The notes below the pieces were generated by a model, which searched no databases, was not told the origin of the DNA, and saw nothing but the letters and a program-made list of their open reading frames with translations. Shown in pieces: positions 1 to 10,783 of a DNA stretch of 41,627 nt. The position numbers were made by a program, and so were the translations under genes. Position 1 is the stretch's first letter. The number at the start of each line of letters is the position of its first letter. Source of the DNA: Desulfurococcales archaeon (GTDB lineage: Archaea > Thermoproteota > Thermoprotei_A > Sulfolobales > Fervidicoccaceae); assembly GCA_027014955.1 (NCBI GenBank), contig JALWDA010000082.1, positions 1-41,627 of the forward strand. The letters are read 5' to 3'.

Positions 1-415
1 CGACGGTAATGTAGCTAAGACGAGGTTCAAGGGACACGAACTCGCGCGAGACTACATCAAGGTCCTAACAAGAAGAAAGAGCAGTAAGATACAGGGCATA
101 TTCAATGTTGAGACAAAGGACGGCTACGGTCTCAGGGTTACTGTAATGGTTTTCACATCATACAGGTGCAAGACTAGTCAGAAGAAAGCGATTAGGAAAA
201 TAATGAAAGAAATAGTTGAAAAAACCGCTAGAGAGCAAACATTTGATGAGTTTATACAGTCTATGATATTTGATAAGATATCTGCGGAAATATTTGAGCA
301 GGCTAAAAAGATATACCCTATAAGAAAGGTGGAGGTCTACAAGTCAAAGCTATTAACAATACCCGGACCACATGGCCCCGTGAAGGCAGTTGTTCTCCCA
401 CCTATTTCAAGATAA
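1..415 (+). CDS. rps3ae: 30S ribosomal protein S3Ae (S1e), C-terminal part; 5' end outside window
   Basis: Open frame from position 2 (DGNVAKTRFKGHELARDYIKVLTRRKSSKIQGIF...) continuing into the listed ORF; S3Ae family C-terminus ...IYPIRKVEVYKSKLLTIPG. Confidence 0.93.
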   Translation, partial: DGNVAKTRFKGHELARDYIKVLTRRKSSKIQGIFNVETKDGYGLRVTVMVFTSYRCKTSQKKAIRKIMKEIVEKTAREQTFDEFIQSMIFDKISAEIFEQAKKIYPIRKVEVYKSKLLTIPGPHGPVKAVVLPPISR

Positions 416-623
416 GAATCCAACAACTTTCTCAATGATATTCCTCCCAGACGCCTTTCATATCAGATGTTCTCTAGTAATTTACGCCTTTCCAGAGGAT
501 AGAAACTACATATATTGCTATAGAACTTATTCGTTCCCCGTGTTGGAATAAGTCCCTGTTATGAATATGTCGTCTCTGAAGTACATTGATAGTCGCAGTA
601 CTTGACAACCTAGGTGAACTGGC

Positions 624-1700
624 TTGGCTAAGGATCTTTGCTCTTTTAACGTGCTACTTACTACTGGTTTAGGTAAGGAGGATATTGCCGCGAGTTTCGC
701 TGAGGAGGAAAAGAACGTAGAATCGGTCATGCCCAGACCTTTAGGGTTTAAGGGTCTTGTGTTAGTCAGATGCTCAGAGCCGAAAACCTGCCTTGCCAGC
801 CTGTTGAGAGAGAACGTTTTTATCGAAAAAGGCTTCGTTGTAAACAAGTGCGTTGAAGCGGCGATTGATAAAATAACTGAAGCGTCTCTAAACATTGCTA
901 GGAATGTAATAGGAGAGCATAACACCTTCGCTATAAGGACCGTAAGGAGAGGGAAGCATGATTTTTCCAGTATTGATATTAACGTTCATGTAGGCCGAGA
1001 GGTCCAACTCGCTACAGGAGCCCGCGTTGACCTGGAGAACCCCGATTATACCATTCTTATCAATATCTTGGGGCCAGTCGCTTTCATCTCCATCGTAGAA
1101 AACATGCCAACCAGGCCAAAGCGGTGGAAAGAGAAGACGCCCTTCCACAGGTTTTTCAACAGATTAATAGTAATGCAAGAGCCTTACTTGTCCCACGACC
1201 TAGAGGCATGCTTCAAAATGGGTGAGAGGATAGGAAGAGCTCTGCAGACCTACGAGGTCGGAGACTATTACATCGCCCTAACCAAACCGGTGAATTCACA
1301 CCAGCTAGGCGAGTTCATAAGAGGCGTCACTGAAGGTATTGAATCAAGATACAGCATCCAGGTGAAAAGCTATTCCAGGAAACCCGTTAAAACCAAGGTC
1401 CATGTGTACGAGTTACATCTTCTAGTAAGGAGCTTCAGGGATAACCCCATAATTATATTCGAGCCGGAAGGAGAATATGTAGCAAAAGTTTCGGACAAGC
1501 TGGCTAGGATAATCCAGAGGGGTAAACGCCCCGTGCTCGTATTCGGTGCTAGAGAAGGAGTCCCTACGGGGCTTTTCAGATTCGCTGAGCTTGTGGTAGA
1601 CATAGCGCCCGGTATGACGCTCTCGACCGAACAGGCTCTTACGGCAGCGTTTGGCGCCCTAATTGTTATCCTAGGTGAGGAAGGTGAGGAACAGGCATGA
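624..1700 (+). CDS. THUMP domain + SPOUT-type RNA methyltransferase fusion protein
   Basis: N-terminal THUMP-like region followed by SPOUT-like C-terminal region (FGAREGVPTGLFRFAELVVDIAPGMTLSTEQALTAAFGALI); TTG start. Confidence 0.75.
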   Translation: MAKDLCSFNVLLTTGLGKEDIAASFAEEEKNVESVMPRPLGFKGLVLVRCSEPKTCLASLLRENVFIEKGFVVNKCVEAAIDKITEASLNIARNVIGEHNTFAIRTVRRGKHDFSSIDINVHVGREVQLATGARVDLENPDYTILINILGPVAFISIVENMPTRPKRWKEKTPFHRFFNRLIVMQEPYLSHDLEACFKMGERIGRALQTYEVGDYYIALTKPVNSHQLGEFIRGVTEGIESRYSIQVKSYSRKPVKTKVHVYELHLLVRSFRDNPIIIFEPEGEYVAKVSDKLARIIQRGKRPVLVFGAREGVPTGLFRFAELVVDIAPGMTLSTEQALTAAFGALIVILGEEGEEQA

Positions 1701-2959
1701 ATGCCCCTAGTGCTGTTATACTATCTGCGGGTAAGGGCGAGAGGCTTTGGCCTCTGACGAGCACTAGGCCTAAGCCCCTTCTCCCCATATTATGCAAGCC
1801 CCTCATACTCAACCACTTAGAGGCGCTATATAGCAAGGGGGTGAGGGAATACTTTATCGTAGTACATCACATGGAGGAGCTTGTCAAAAGGGAAGTTAGT
1901 TCCTTCTTCGAGGAACGTAGGGATGCCAATGTTACCTTTGTGAAACAAGGAGAGCCCAGGGGAACCGGTCATGCGGTTCTCAGTGTTTTCAGAGAAGCCG
2001 AGGTCCCAGGAGACCGTCTACTCGTGATTTACGGCGACGTCTACATCGACGTTGAAACCTATAGCAGAGTATTGGACAGTTTCCTACGAGATAGCGGGGA
2101 GGACCACGTGCTAGGGGTTCTTGTGAATGATGTTTCTAGATTCGGGGAACTTCTTGTAGATGATTATGGTAATTTGCTAGAGATAAGGGAGAAACCTGGT
2201 ATTGCAAGAAGGGGGATTATAAACGGGGGTATTTATTTAGTTGAAAAAACTCCTCTTAGGAAAGCCCTCGAGACTGTTAGGGTCTCGGAAAGAGGCGAAT
2301 ACGAACTTACCGATGCCCTCAACAAAATATCTAAAATCACTACGGTTAAGGTTGACGTAATTGAACATTCCAGTTGGAGCGACATAGGGACACCTTGGGA
2401 CTATCTTGAGATCAATCGAAGGATTGTTAAAGAGCGTGTTGGAAGAGTCATTATTGGCGTGGGTTCTCATGTGAGTGAAAATAGCATCCTAGAAGGGCCC
2501 ATTTACATTGACCAGGATGTTACAATAGGCCCGTTCAACAGAATAAGGGGGCCCACCGTAATATGTAGGGGCGTCAGGATCGGCTTTTCTGTAGAAGTGA
2601 AGGCAAGCGTGCTCCTAGAAAATTCTAGAGTACCACACCTCTCGTACGTGGGTGACTCTGTTATAGGGGAACACGCTAACCTAGGTGCAGGGACCATTAC
2701 CGCTAATCTTAGACATGATAATGAGTCTGTTAAGACCGTTGTGAAAGGGAGACTAGTATCCACAGGCATGAGGAAATTCGGTGCAGTAATAGGTGGATAC
2801 GCCAAGACAGGTATAAACACCTCCTTGCTCCCGGGGGTCAAAATAGGTGCGAGAAGCTGGATTGGAGCTGGATGCATAATAGACCGGGACGTACCCGATG
2901 ATAGTGTCGTAAAGTGCAGGTGCGAAAAGACTATCATTGATAGAAGGGATATTCAATGA
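1697..2959 (+). CDS. Bifunctional sugar-1-phosphate nucleotidylyltransferase / acetyltransferase (GlmU-like)
   Basis: N-terminal ILSAGKGERLWPLTSTRPKPLLPI nucleotidyltransferase motif; C-terminal left-handed beta-helix hexapeptide repeats. Confidence 0.9.
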   Translation: MNAPSAVILSAGKGERLWPLTSTRPKPLLPILCKPLILNHLEALYSKGVREYFIVVHHMEELVKREVSSFFEERRDANVTFVKQGEPRGTGHAVLSVFREAEVPGDRLLVIYGDVYIDVETYSRVLDSFLRDSGEDHVLGVLVNDVSRFGELLVDDYGNLLEIREKPGIARRGIINGGIYLVEKTPLRKALETVRVSERGEYELTDALNKISKITTVKVDVIEHSSWSDIGTPWDYLEINRRIVKERVGRVIIGVGSHVSENSILEGPIYIDQDVTIGPFNRIRGPTVICRGVRIGFSVEVKASVLLENSRVPHLSYVGDSVIGEHANLGAGTITANLRHDNESVKTVVKGRLVSTGMRKFGAVIGGYAKTGINTSLLPGVKIGARSWIGAGCIIDRDVPDDSVVKCRCEKTIIDRRDIQ

Positions 2960-4416
2960 AGCGTGCTATCCTCACCAAACGCAGTCTGATTGAAGAAAAT
3001 GTTGTCCTGAAGAAAAAATACGACATATCAATAGGCCTAGTGTATCCTTCAAGTTACCAGGCGAGCCTGTCTAGCTTGGGATATCAGGTTCTTTACTACA
3101 TGCTGAACGATTACCCAGAGGTCTTCGCACAGAGGGTTGTAAGTACTGGGCAAGAACCAGCCCAATCAATAGAGACGGGGGCTCCCTTGAAAAAGCTCGA
3201 TATCCTCATGATAAGCGCTTCGCACGAGCTGGATTACCCTACTATTGTCAATATTCTCAGGTTTTCAGGCGTGCCCTTTCTAAGGGATAAGAGAGGGGCA
3301 TCTGAACCACTCGTAATAGTGGGGGGAGCCGCAGTAACTGGTGACCCTAAGCCCCTCTACCCTATCGCTGATGCTGTTTTCAGAGGAGAAGTAGAGGACA
3401 TGATACCTGAATTTGTAGATAGGCTCTCCTACTTCACGCGTTCAAGGAAAAGGGCCTTTCTCGAAGAGCTTGCTGATGTTGAGGGCTTCTGGGTTCCGGG
3501 CATAAGAGAGAATGCCCTCATAAGGATAACGGGGGACCTAGAAAGTGCATTCCACCCTATAAAACAGATACAGAATCCTGAGACCGAGCCTGTATTCGGG
3601 CGTGCGCTTATGGTTGAGCCTTCTAGGGGTTGTGCTCGGGGCTGTGCTTTTTGCATGGAGGCAGCTATCACAAGAGTGAGGAGGGAGAGGAGCTACCAGA
3701 CGCTCAAACACATAATAGAAAAGGGCTTAGAGGTTAACAGGTTATCTCGGGTAGCCTTCTACACACTCAGCTTCTTTGATTCCCCCTTAGGTGAAAGGCT
3801 TCTAAAGTTCCTATCAGACAAGGGTATAGCTGCCAGTATTCCGAGCGTGAGAGCTGATGCCCTTAACCGTGAAAGACTAGAACTTGTTAAACAGGTGGGT
3901 CAGAAGACTATTACAATAGCGCCCGAGACTCCAGTACTTGGACTGCAGCGTGTGCTTAGAAAACATATTCGAGATGAAAAGGTGTTGGAGGTAGCGTCAC
4001 ACGTTGCTGAGCTTGGCATGGGGTTGAAACTTTATTACATGGTTGGGATACCGGGTGAGTCTCAAGATGACTTGCTCAAGATAGTCGACCAGGTTAAGCG
4101 AGTGAAGGAGATAATCGGTGACAGGCGGAGGGTTAAGGTGAGCGTTAATCCCTTTATTCCCAAGCCTGAGACGCTTCTACATTCAGCAGAGATTGAGGAA
4201 AGGCGCGTTCTTAAGAAAAAATTATATCTGCTAAAACACGAGCTCGGCAAATATGCGGGTAGGGTTGACACGTACCCAGTAAACCTCGCCTATTTCCAAT
4301 ACGAGGTCCATAAGAGGGGCAAGGACGCGTTAGACCTTATACTCAAACATGCAGATAAGGTTGCCCACATCCTTGCGTTGAGAGGCTCCAGAGGAGGTGT
4401 CGAGGAGCTTGGCTAA
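2956..4416 (+). CDS. Radical SAM protein with N-terminal B12-binding-like domain
   Basis: RGCARGCAFCMEA (CxxxCxxC) radical SAM motif; 4-nt overlap with upstream gene. Confidence 0.88.
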   Translation: MKRAILTKRSLIEENVVLKKKYDISIGLVYPSSYQASLSSLGYQVLYYMLNDYPEVFAQRVVSTGQEPAQSIETGAPLKKLDILMISASHELDYPTIVNILRFSGVPFLRDKRGASEPLVIVGGAAVTGDPKPLYPIADAVFRGEVEDMIPEFVDRLSYFTRSRKRAFLEELADVEGFWVPGIRENALIRITGDLESAFHPIKQIQNPETEPVFGRALMVEPSRGCARGCAFCMEAAITRVRRERSYQTLKHIIEKGLEVNRLSRVAFYTLSFFDSPLGERLLKFLSDKGIAASIPSVRADALNRERLELVKQVGQKTITIAPETPVLGLQRVLRKHIRDEKVLEVASHVAELGMGLKLYYMVGIPGESQDDLLKIVDQVKRVKEIIGDRRRVKVSVNPFIPKPETLLHSAEIEERRVLKKKLYLLKHELGKYAGRVDTYPVNLAYFQYEVHKRGKDALDLILKHADKVAHILALRGSRGGVEELG

Positions 4417-5632
4417 CTATAAGCCCCCGCTCATAGGAATTGTTGGAAAGACTAACGTTGGCAAATCCACGCTTTTCTCGGCACTTACCCAGGCCCAGGT
4501 AAGTATAGAGAACAGGCCCTTCACAACGATAGAACCGAATACTGGGGTAGCTTATGTGAGAAAAAGATGTCCCCACACAGAATTCAGACTACCGGGGTGC
4601 GACCCAAGGACAGGCTACTGTATAAACGGGACGCGGTTCATTCCCGTTAACTTGATGGACGTGGCAGGCCTGATAAAAGGGGCCCATGAGGGCAGAGGGC
4701 TTGGAAACAAGTTTATGGACGATATAAGACAAGCCGACGCGTTTATACTAGTAGTAGACGCGTCGGGCTCCACAGATGAGGAAGGCAACCCTATAGACCC
4801 TGGTAGCCGAGATCCCGTTCAAGAGGCGCAGGAAATCCTCGATGAGATAAAGCTATGGTTCGAAAAAATCGTCGCTAGGGATTGGGAGCGCTTTGCTATG
4901 AGTGTAGAAACTGGTAGAAAGGACCCCGTTGACGCGATATACAACAAGCTTTCCGGACTATCAATTAAGAGGAGGCACGTTGTTGAGGCTCTTTCCTCAG
5001 CTGGGCTTGTATCGAAAAAGCTCACTTCTTGGACCCGTGATGACCTGAGAAGGTTCTCTAATATACTGCTTAAGGTGTCTAAGCCTTTTATAATCGCGGC
5101 TAATAAGGCCGACATACCTTATGCCGAAGAGGGTATACGCCGTTTGAGAGAAGCCTTCCCAGGAGTACACGTGGTACCCGTATCCGCTGCTGCGGAGCTT
5201 GCACTAAAGAAGGCTTCCAAGCAGAACCTGATCAACTATATTCCCGGCTCAGGTGATTTCACAATAAATGAGCAGAATAAACTAAGCGTAACGCAGCAGA
5301 AGGCGCTTGAGTATATAAGAAAAAATGTGCTAGATAAGTGGGGTAATACGGGTGTCCAGCAGGCAGTTGAGACGCTTGTATTCGATGTGCTTGGCCTAAT
5401 ATCTGTATATCCCGTAGAGGATCTTGGGAAACTCAGTGACTCGAAAGGAAACGTGTTACCAGACGTCTATCTGGTTCCCAAGTCCATGACCGCAAGGGAT
5501 GTTGCTGGGATAATACATACGGATTTCGCCAAGAGATTCCTATACGCTGTAGATGCTAAGAGTAAGAAGCGTATTGGGGAAGACGACTTGCTTTATGACG
5601 GCATTGTTTTCAAGATAGTTTCATCAAAATAG
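4397..5632 (+). CDS. ychF: YchF/OLA1-type GTPase (Obg-related)
   Basis: GIVGKTNVGKSTLFSALT Walker A, DVAGLIKGAHEGRGLGNKF, NKAD motif; C-terminal TGS-like domain. Confidence 0.93.
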   Translation: MSRSLANYKPPLIGIVGKTNVGKSTLFSALTQAQVSIENRPFTTIEPNTGVAYVRKRCPHTEFRLPGCDPRTGYCINGTRFIPVNLMDVAGLIKGAHEGRGLGNKFMDDIRQADAFILVVDASGSTDEEGNPIDPGSRDPVQEAQEILDEIKLWFEKIVARDWERFAMSVETGRKDPVDAIYNKLSGLSIKRRHVVEALSSAGLVSKKLTSWTRDDLRRFSNILLKVSKPFIIAANKADIPYAEEGIRRLREAFPGVHVVPVSAAAELALKKASKQNLINYIPGSGDFTINEQNKLSVTQQKALEYIRKNVLDKWGNTGVQQAVETLVFDVLGLISVYPVEDLGKLSDSKGNVLPDVYLVPKSMTARDVAGIIHTDFAKRFLYAVDAKSKKRIGEDDLLYDGIVFKIVSSK

Positions 5633-5633
5633 A

Positions 5634-6788
5634 CTAGATGCTTTTTTGTATTAAGAGTGTTGCGATGAGCGCTATTAGGGAAAATGCTGCGGGAAACATG
5701 AAGATCCCAGAGCCGTAGCCTGCTTCAAGTAATAGTCCCGACAATGTGGCGCCAGTCCCTGTTCCAATAATGTTAACAGTCTGCTGTAAACCTATACTTG
5801 TCCCCCTAATGCTTTCGTCCACCCTTAGCATAGTCCACGTGCTTAGCGTCATAAGCGATGCTATGCTAAACCCCATCACAAGGGCGGTGGCAAGGAACAT
5901 TTTTTCTAGAAGCCAGACAGCCAACAAGAGCATTGATATAAGAAGAGCAGTGTATGACGTTACTGTTACTAGTTTTTCCCTCTTAGCGTCAAGGAGCCAT
6001 CCTGTAAATAGGAAGAAAATAATACTGAAACCAGAGGAGATCCCAATAAATTTGCCCGATAAGCCAGCAGCACTTTCATGGGCCAGCCCCCTGTATATTT
6101 CCAGAGCCTGGGGAAGGCCTCCTACAACGAACCCGAAGGCCAGGTAGAGGGAGAATATGGCTAGGGCGCCAATAATTATCCTCCCCGCATGCACTCTCAG
6201 CGTGGTCATAAAGGGAGGTTTCTCACTTCCCTTCCTCGTGCTAAGCGTATTAGGTATAAAGAACGTAGCTATTATTAGACCTATTAATAGGAAGAAGCTG
6301 AGAATCCTAAAGGCGTAGTTGAACCCATACGATTCTACAAGAACACCTCCCATAAAACTGCCTATAGCCACTGACGTCGCCACCATGACCAAGAAGAAGG
6401 ATACAGACTTGCCAAGGTTGTGCTCGGTAGAAACGTTTGCCACCATTGAAAGACTAGCAGGATAGACAAGGCTCCCCCCGATAGCATGCAATATTCTATA
6501 CAATGCTAACTGGAGAGGAGATGATGCGAGGCTGTATAAGTATACGAACAAAGCATCGCCAGCAAGACCCATTACGAGCATTTTTTTACGTCCTATACGA
6601 TCAACAAGAATGCCCGCTACTATGCTTGCTGGGATAGCTACTAGGGAATAAAGCGCAGCAATAATGCCTGCCTGGGCCTCATCTGCCCCAAGCTTTCTTG
6701 CATACGAAGCTATTATGCCTAGCATGAACGAAGTATCCATTATCGCTATAAAGCCTATTATGCCTAGCAATACAAGTGCTCTACGCAT
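5634..6788 (-). CDS. Major facilitator superfamily transporter
   Basis: About 12 hydrophobic segments; GILVDRIGRKKMLVMG loop 2-3 MFS motif. Confidence 0.9.
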   Translation of the reverse strand: MRRALVLLGIIGFIAIMDTSFMLGIIASYARKLGADEAQAGIIAALYSLVAIPASIVAGILVDRIGRKKMLVMGLAGDALFVYLYSLASSPLQLALYRILHAIGGSLVYPASLSMVANVSTEHNLGKSVSFFLVMVATSVAIGSFMGGVLVESYGFNYAFRILSFFLLIGLIIATFFIPNTLSTRKGSEKPPFMTTLRVHAGRIIIGALAIFSLYLAFGFVVGGLPQALEIYRGLAHESAAGLSGKFIGISSGFSIIFFLFTGWLLDAKREKLVTVTSYTALLISMLLLAVWLLEKMFLATALVMGFSIASLMTLSTWTMLRVDESIRGTSIGLQQTVNIIGTGTGATLSGLLLEAGYGSGIFMFPAAFSLIALIATLLIQKSI

Positions 6789-7148
6789 CTTTATCCCTAC
6801 GTGGCTATCTCTCGCTTGTTTTAATAAATTATTACACGTACTGAGAAGTATTGGGATAAACTAGGTATATGCAGAAACATACAATAACGTCCCGGTCGAT
6901 ATTAAAGCACATCACATTGAACTATTAGTGAAGTTATAAAGAAAATGGGATTCTTTTCCTCCTTAGGACTAAATACACTCTCTAGCCTACCTGACATTTA
7001 TATATTACATTCAGATTATGTAGTTAAGAGAGCATAAACTACACAGTCTTTGCCTAACCCAAAATGGGCAAAACAACGCTAGCCCAGGATGCATAGCTTT
7101 TGGAATAGGTTACTAGTTGGCAATTATCCTTACAAATACAACTTAAAA

Positions 7149-7556
7149 CTATTCGTCGTCATACGCATAGTACCGCTTTAGATAGTATCCATCCTCACGT
7201 TTAGGGCCAAAGAACCTTGGGCCGTGTTCATATATTATCTCCCTAAGTTTCTCTGCATAGGATGGGTTAATTTCACCCCTCTCTTCCATATAGTCGATAA
7301 CCTCTAGAGCTTCTTCTTTCGTAGAAGCCCTTTGTATGAAGTCGATTACTGTTGGGTTGTATCCTCTTAATGGGTCTTTTAGCTTAACTCGTGTTCCCGG
7401 TTTCTCGGAAAGTTCTTTCCAGAGGTTCGGGTATTTCTTCTTGAATTCTTCTAGGTCCATCTCCAATGTGCTCAGCCCCGTGCAGATAATACCTGTGTGA
7501 ATTCTTATTTTTCCCCTTAGTCTTAGTATGCTACGTTCTTGAATAATGTTACTCAT
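7149..7556 (-). CDS. DUF2095-like archaeal protein
   Basis: MDLEEFKKKYPNLWKELSE...ALEVIDYMEERGEINPSYAEKLREI...FGPKREDGYY; true start probably the internal Met near 7460, which begins MDLEEFKKK. Confidence 0.65.
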   Translation of the reverse strand: MSNIIQERSILRLRGKIRIHTGIICTGLSTLEMDLEEFKKKYPNLWKELSEKPGTRVKLKDPLRGYNPTVIDFIQRASTKEEALEVIDYMEERGEINPSYAEKLREIIYEHGPRFFGPKREDGYYLKRYYAYDDE

Positions 7557-8101
7557 TTCATACTATATATGGGGAGGTTAGCCTCCATTACCTGTGTAAC
7601 TGCCTCTGCTAGTGCACGTGAGGAGGGGCTGGTCCTTATGACCACGACCCCCCTGTTGGGCTGACCATATAACATGTTTAGGTCACCATGTCCCGATAAT
7701 GTGAGAAGAATAGGTAGTACCAGTAAATCCTCTTCTCCAGAAACCTTTAACAGTGTTTTAATGTTAGGGAAGCCTAGTAGAACTTCTGATATAACTGCCC
7801 TGATTTCCCATATATTTACAGTTCCAGGGAGGTTAGTTACCTGTTTTGTCTCATCAAATAGCTCATCTATTCCACTCAGTGCTCCAGATTCTATCGTTCG
7901 CTGTGTTTTCCCGTCTATCACCGCTAGTGAGGGGGCCTTCCCTAGGTTTTTTATGTAATCTCTTGTAACAATGTCGCCAACAGTAACAGTAGGCTTCTTA
8001 CCCAGTATATGCAAGTGATCCTTCCAAAGCGAGTCTCCTCGATATAGGATACCTATGGGCTTAGAGAGTAGGCTACGCGCCCATGTAGGTAGCCTCAGCA
8101 T
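7553..8101 (-). CDS. GTP-dependent dephospho-CoA kinase (DUF359 family)
   Basis: VTVGDIVTRDY, LAVIDGKTQR, VSGEEDLLVLP motifs and position downstream of spt4. Confidence 0.88.
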   Translation of the reverse strand: MLRLPTWARSLLSKPIGILYRGDSLWKDHLHILGKKPTVTVGDIVTRDYIKNLGKAPSLAVIDGKTQRTIESGALSGIDELFDETKQVTNLPGTVNIWEIRAVISEVLLGFPNIKTLLKVSGEEDLLVLPILLTLSGHGDLNMLYGQPNRGVVVIRTSPSSRALAEAVTQVMEANLPIYSMK

Positions 8102-8106
8102 TTTCG

Positions 8107-8325
8107 CTACCTTATCCTTATTGCATATCTCCCGGGTTTCTCTATTTCCAGGAGCTTAGCTATTTCCGATTTGCTCGGGTCAATGATTATAACCGCCCCT
8201 TCCCACTCATATGTAAAGTCCCTTCCCCCACAGTTGGGGCAGATTTCCTTCTCGGGCTCTACGAGCATCTTGCATTTGAGACATGCCTTGAAATTACTCC
8301 TACGGGCTGCAGGCATCCAGTCCAC
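8107..8325 (-). CDS. spt4: Transcription elongation factor Spt4 (RpoE2)
   Basis: Zinc ribbon ACLKCKMLVEP...ICPNCGG; next to rpo7. Confidence 0.92.
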   Translation of the reverse strand: MDWMPAARRSNFKACLKCKMLVEPEKEICPNCGGRDFTYEWEGAVIIIDPSKSEIAKLLEIEKPGRYAIRIR

Positions 8326-8332
8326 CCATCAA

Positions 8333-8854
8333 CTACTCTATTTTTCCTAAATATGGTTGCCTCATTGTCATCTGAACACGAATGCCCTCCCTCTCAGATC
8401 CAGCGCTTATCCCAACAATTCTTGCCCTGACCATGTCCCCAATCTCTATGGTTTTCCTAGTGTCTTTCAATATGAATCCTGGCCGGGTTGGATCATATTC
8501 CACATACTCTTCTGAAAGCTGAGACTTGTGAACGAACCCGTCTATGGGGCCTATCCTTACGAATATCCCGAAGCTCTTAACATCGACCACAGGCCCTTCA
8601 ACGACTTCGTGTAGGAAGGGCTTGTAGCTTATTATGTCCATTTTGACGTTATGATAAGTTGCTCCGTCGTTCGGGATTATTTTTCCTAGGGGGTCAACCT
8701 CCACATTGTAGACGCCAATGATTATGCCCAGCTCCTTGTCATACAAACCAGAATATTTCTGATTAAGTATGCTTATCGATACATCCTCGAGAGGCTCTCC
8801 CAGCCTATCAGGCGGTATCCTTACAATATCTCTTACATGGGACACAAGGTACAA
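8333..8854 (-). CDS. rpo7: DNA-directed RNA polymerase subunit Rpo7 (RpoE1)
   Basis: Full-length Rpo7 with S1 domain (GPVVDVKSFGIFVRIGPIDGFVHKSQL). Confidence 0.95.
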   Translation of the reverse strand: MYLVSHVRDIVRIPPDRLGEPLEDVSISILNQKYSGLYDKELGIIIGVYNVEVDPLGKIIPNDGATYHNVKMDIISYKPFLHEVVEGPVVDVKSFGIFVRIGPIDGFVHKSQLSEEYVEYDPTRPGFILKDTRKTIEIGDMVRARIVGISAGSEREGIRVQMTMRQPYLGKIE

Positions 8855-9003
8855 CTAAGTGATCACCCCGCGTCGATTTTCAAGCACTCGAGAGCTGTGT
8901 GGACCAGATTAAAGAGCCCGAGTAGGCCAAGTTGATGCAGGTTCCATAGTCAGTGATTCCTAATATTTAGTTAAAAACTATTTCCTAGCATACTCCTGCT
9001 ATA

Positions 9004-9489
9004 CTATATTGTCCTACCTAGCGAGGACTGTACTCTCTTATGAGCCCATCTGAAAAACGCGACATCTACACCCTTCTCTCTGAGCCTTCTTCTGAGCCTC
9101 TTATCATTAGTAGCTACAATCACACTAACACCCTTCTCCTTCAGCCTTGAAGCAAGGGCTTCTATGTCCCTATCGGCCGACATCCTGTCAACGCTATCCA
9201 GCACCCACATACCTGACAATGTTTCCTCAAGTCTCGTTTTCAGGAGGATATTTAAACTATTTGAACTCCTTGCCAGCCTTTCAAGCTCTTCCAGTACGGT
9301 CTTAGTAGTGACTGGTATGATCTTAGCTCCCAGCTCCTCTTCCAGAGGCTCCCTTACTGGGACTCCCCTCATCACGTCTATCATCATGTTCGTGTCAATT
9401 ATTAGAAGGAACTCCGCTTTCCTTCTCCTTATTTCATCGATGAGTTCTTCTAAACCTACTCGACTATACCCCATCCGATTAGTCTCCAT
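9004..9489 (-). CDS. PIN-domain nuclease (Fcf1-like), partner of aIF2-gamma
   Basis: IIDTNMMID ... [12 protein letters not shown] ... [35 protein letters not shown]; 34-nt overlap with aIF2-gamma gene. Confidence 0.88.
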   Translation of the reverse strand: METNRMGYSRVGLEELIDEIRRRKAEFLLIIDTNMMIDVMRGVPVREPLEEELGAKIIPVTTKTVLEELERLARSSNSLNILLKTRLEETLSGMWVLDSVDRMSADRDIEALASRLKEKGVSVIVATNDKRLRRRLREKGVDVAFFRWAHKRVQSSLGRTI

Positions 9490-10697
9490 CGACCGAACAC
9501 CTGTCTGCTGAAAGCTACCCTGCTCTGTGGTATCGCCGCCACAGGTCTCCTTAGGGAGACTTCTATCCTTTCCTTGTCAACCTTTGTTACGATTCCAAGT
9601 GTTATGGCTGTGCCTACGGTTATCATGAGAGGCTCTCTTGGTTTCAGGGGCTCTACCTTGACAAGCTCTCTAAGACCCACAACTCGTTCCAAGAGGTTGT
9701 ACCTTATAGTTAGTGTCCTAGTAGCTTCTGGTGCGTGACCAGGCTTGGCTAAAACGTTCCCTACAAGCGCATCCGACTTTGTGACGGAGGGGTCCAGCTC
9801 AGTCCCTACAGCTAGAAGACCGCCGGGCCTCGCCACTTCCACTTCTATATCACCGAACCTGAGGCTCGTGACCTTGGTTGTTATAGGAACGTACTCTTCT
9901 CTACCTCCCGTAGTTACTGTTCTTATGCCGGGTGTAAGCTCTACTTCGTCGCCGAGCCTTAGCTCTCCCTGTAGAAGACTACCCCCCACCACTCCTCCTA
10001 CAAGCTTCTCAGGGGGGGTGCCAGGCTTGTTGACGTCAAAGCTCCTTGCTACATACATAAAGGGAGGCTTGCTGGGGTCTCTTTGGGGTGTTGGTATGAA
10101 TTCCTCTATTGCCATTAGTAATACATCTATGTTGGCTCCTTTGAGAGCGCTAACCGGTATTATGGGGGCGTCCTCTGCCCATGTTCCCTCTATCATGTTT
10201 TTTATTTCCTGGTAGTTTTCCCTCGCCCTCTCTGGAGAGACTACGTCAACCTTATTCTGCACTATCACAAGGTTCTTCACACCTATGACACCTAGTGCGG
10301 CAAAATGCTCTGCTGTTTGGGGCTGGGGGCACTTCTCGTTGGCCGCAACAACCAGTATGGCTCCGTCCATAATCGCTGCTCCGGAGAGCATGGTGGCCAT
10401 AAGTATCTCGTGGCCAGGCGCATCAACGTATGAGACTCTCCTTAGTAGCTGTGGTTGGGAGTCGTCGCCGCACGATTCGCACCTGGGGAAGGGGGTGTAG
10501 GCGTCGGGCAGGGGGCAGTTGTCACACTTGTATATGTCGCCGTCCGCGTATCCGAGCTTTATTGTCATCCCCCTCTTGAGTTCCTCACTGTGCTTAGAGG
10601 TCCATATGCCAGTAAGTGCAGCGACTAGGGTTGTCTTACCATGGTCCACGTGGCCGACCATACCTATATTGACTTCTGGCTGTGGCTTTTTGCCCAA
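9456..10697 (-). CDS. eif2g: Translation initiation factor 2 subunit gamma
   Basis: [21 protein letters not shown], zinc-ribbon CDNCP...CESC, NKVD; full-length match to aIF2-gamma. Confidence 0.97.
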   Translation of the reverse strand: MGKKPQPEVNIGMVGHVDHGKTTLVAALTGIWTSKHSEELKRGMTIKLGYADGDIYKCDNCPLPDAYTPFPRCESCGDDSQPQLLRRVSYVDAPGHEILMATMLSGAAIMDGAILVVAANEKCPQPQTAEHFAALGVIGVKNLVIVQNKVDVVSPERARENYQEIKNMIEGTWAEDAPIIPVSALKGANIDVLLMAIEEFIPTPQRDPSKPPFMYVARSFDVNKPGTPPEKLVGGVVGGSLLQGELRLGDEVELTPGIRTVTTGGREEYVPITTKVTSLRFGDIEVEVARPGGLLAVGTELDPSVTKSDALVGNVLAKPGHAPEATRTLTIRYNLLERVVGLRELVKVEPLKPREPLMITVGTAITLGIVTKVDKERIEVSLRRPVAAIPQSRVAFSRQVFGRWRLIGWGIVE

Positions 10698-10783
10698 ATT
10701 GTCCCCCTCACTCTAGGCCATGGGTATTCGCACTTTGCATTATTTCATCAAGTGTGGACAAACCTGTTTTTCAAAAAGCGCGT

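Noticed and set aside
535-615. Possible C/D box sRNA upstream of the THUMP-SPOUT gene (ATGAATA...CTGA...TTGATAG...TTGA)
   Set aside because: C and D boxes deviate from RUGAUGA/CUGA consensus and spacing is poor
7058-7081. Hairpin CCCA-AAA-TGGG in the 6.8-7.15 kb spacer
   Set aside because: Only 4 bp stem; consistent with chance
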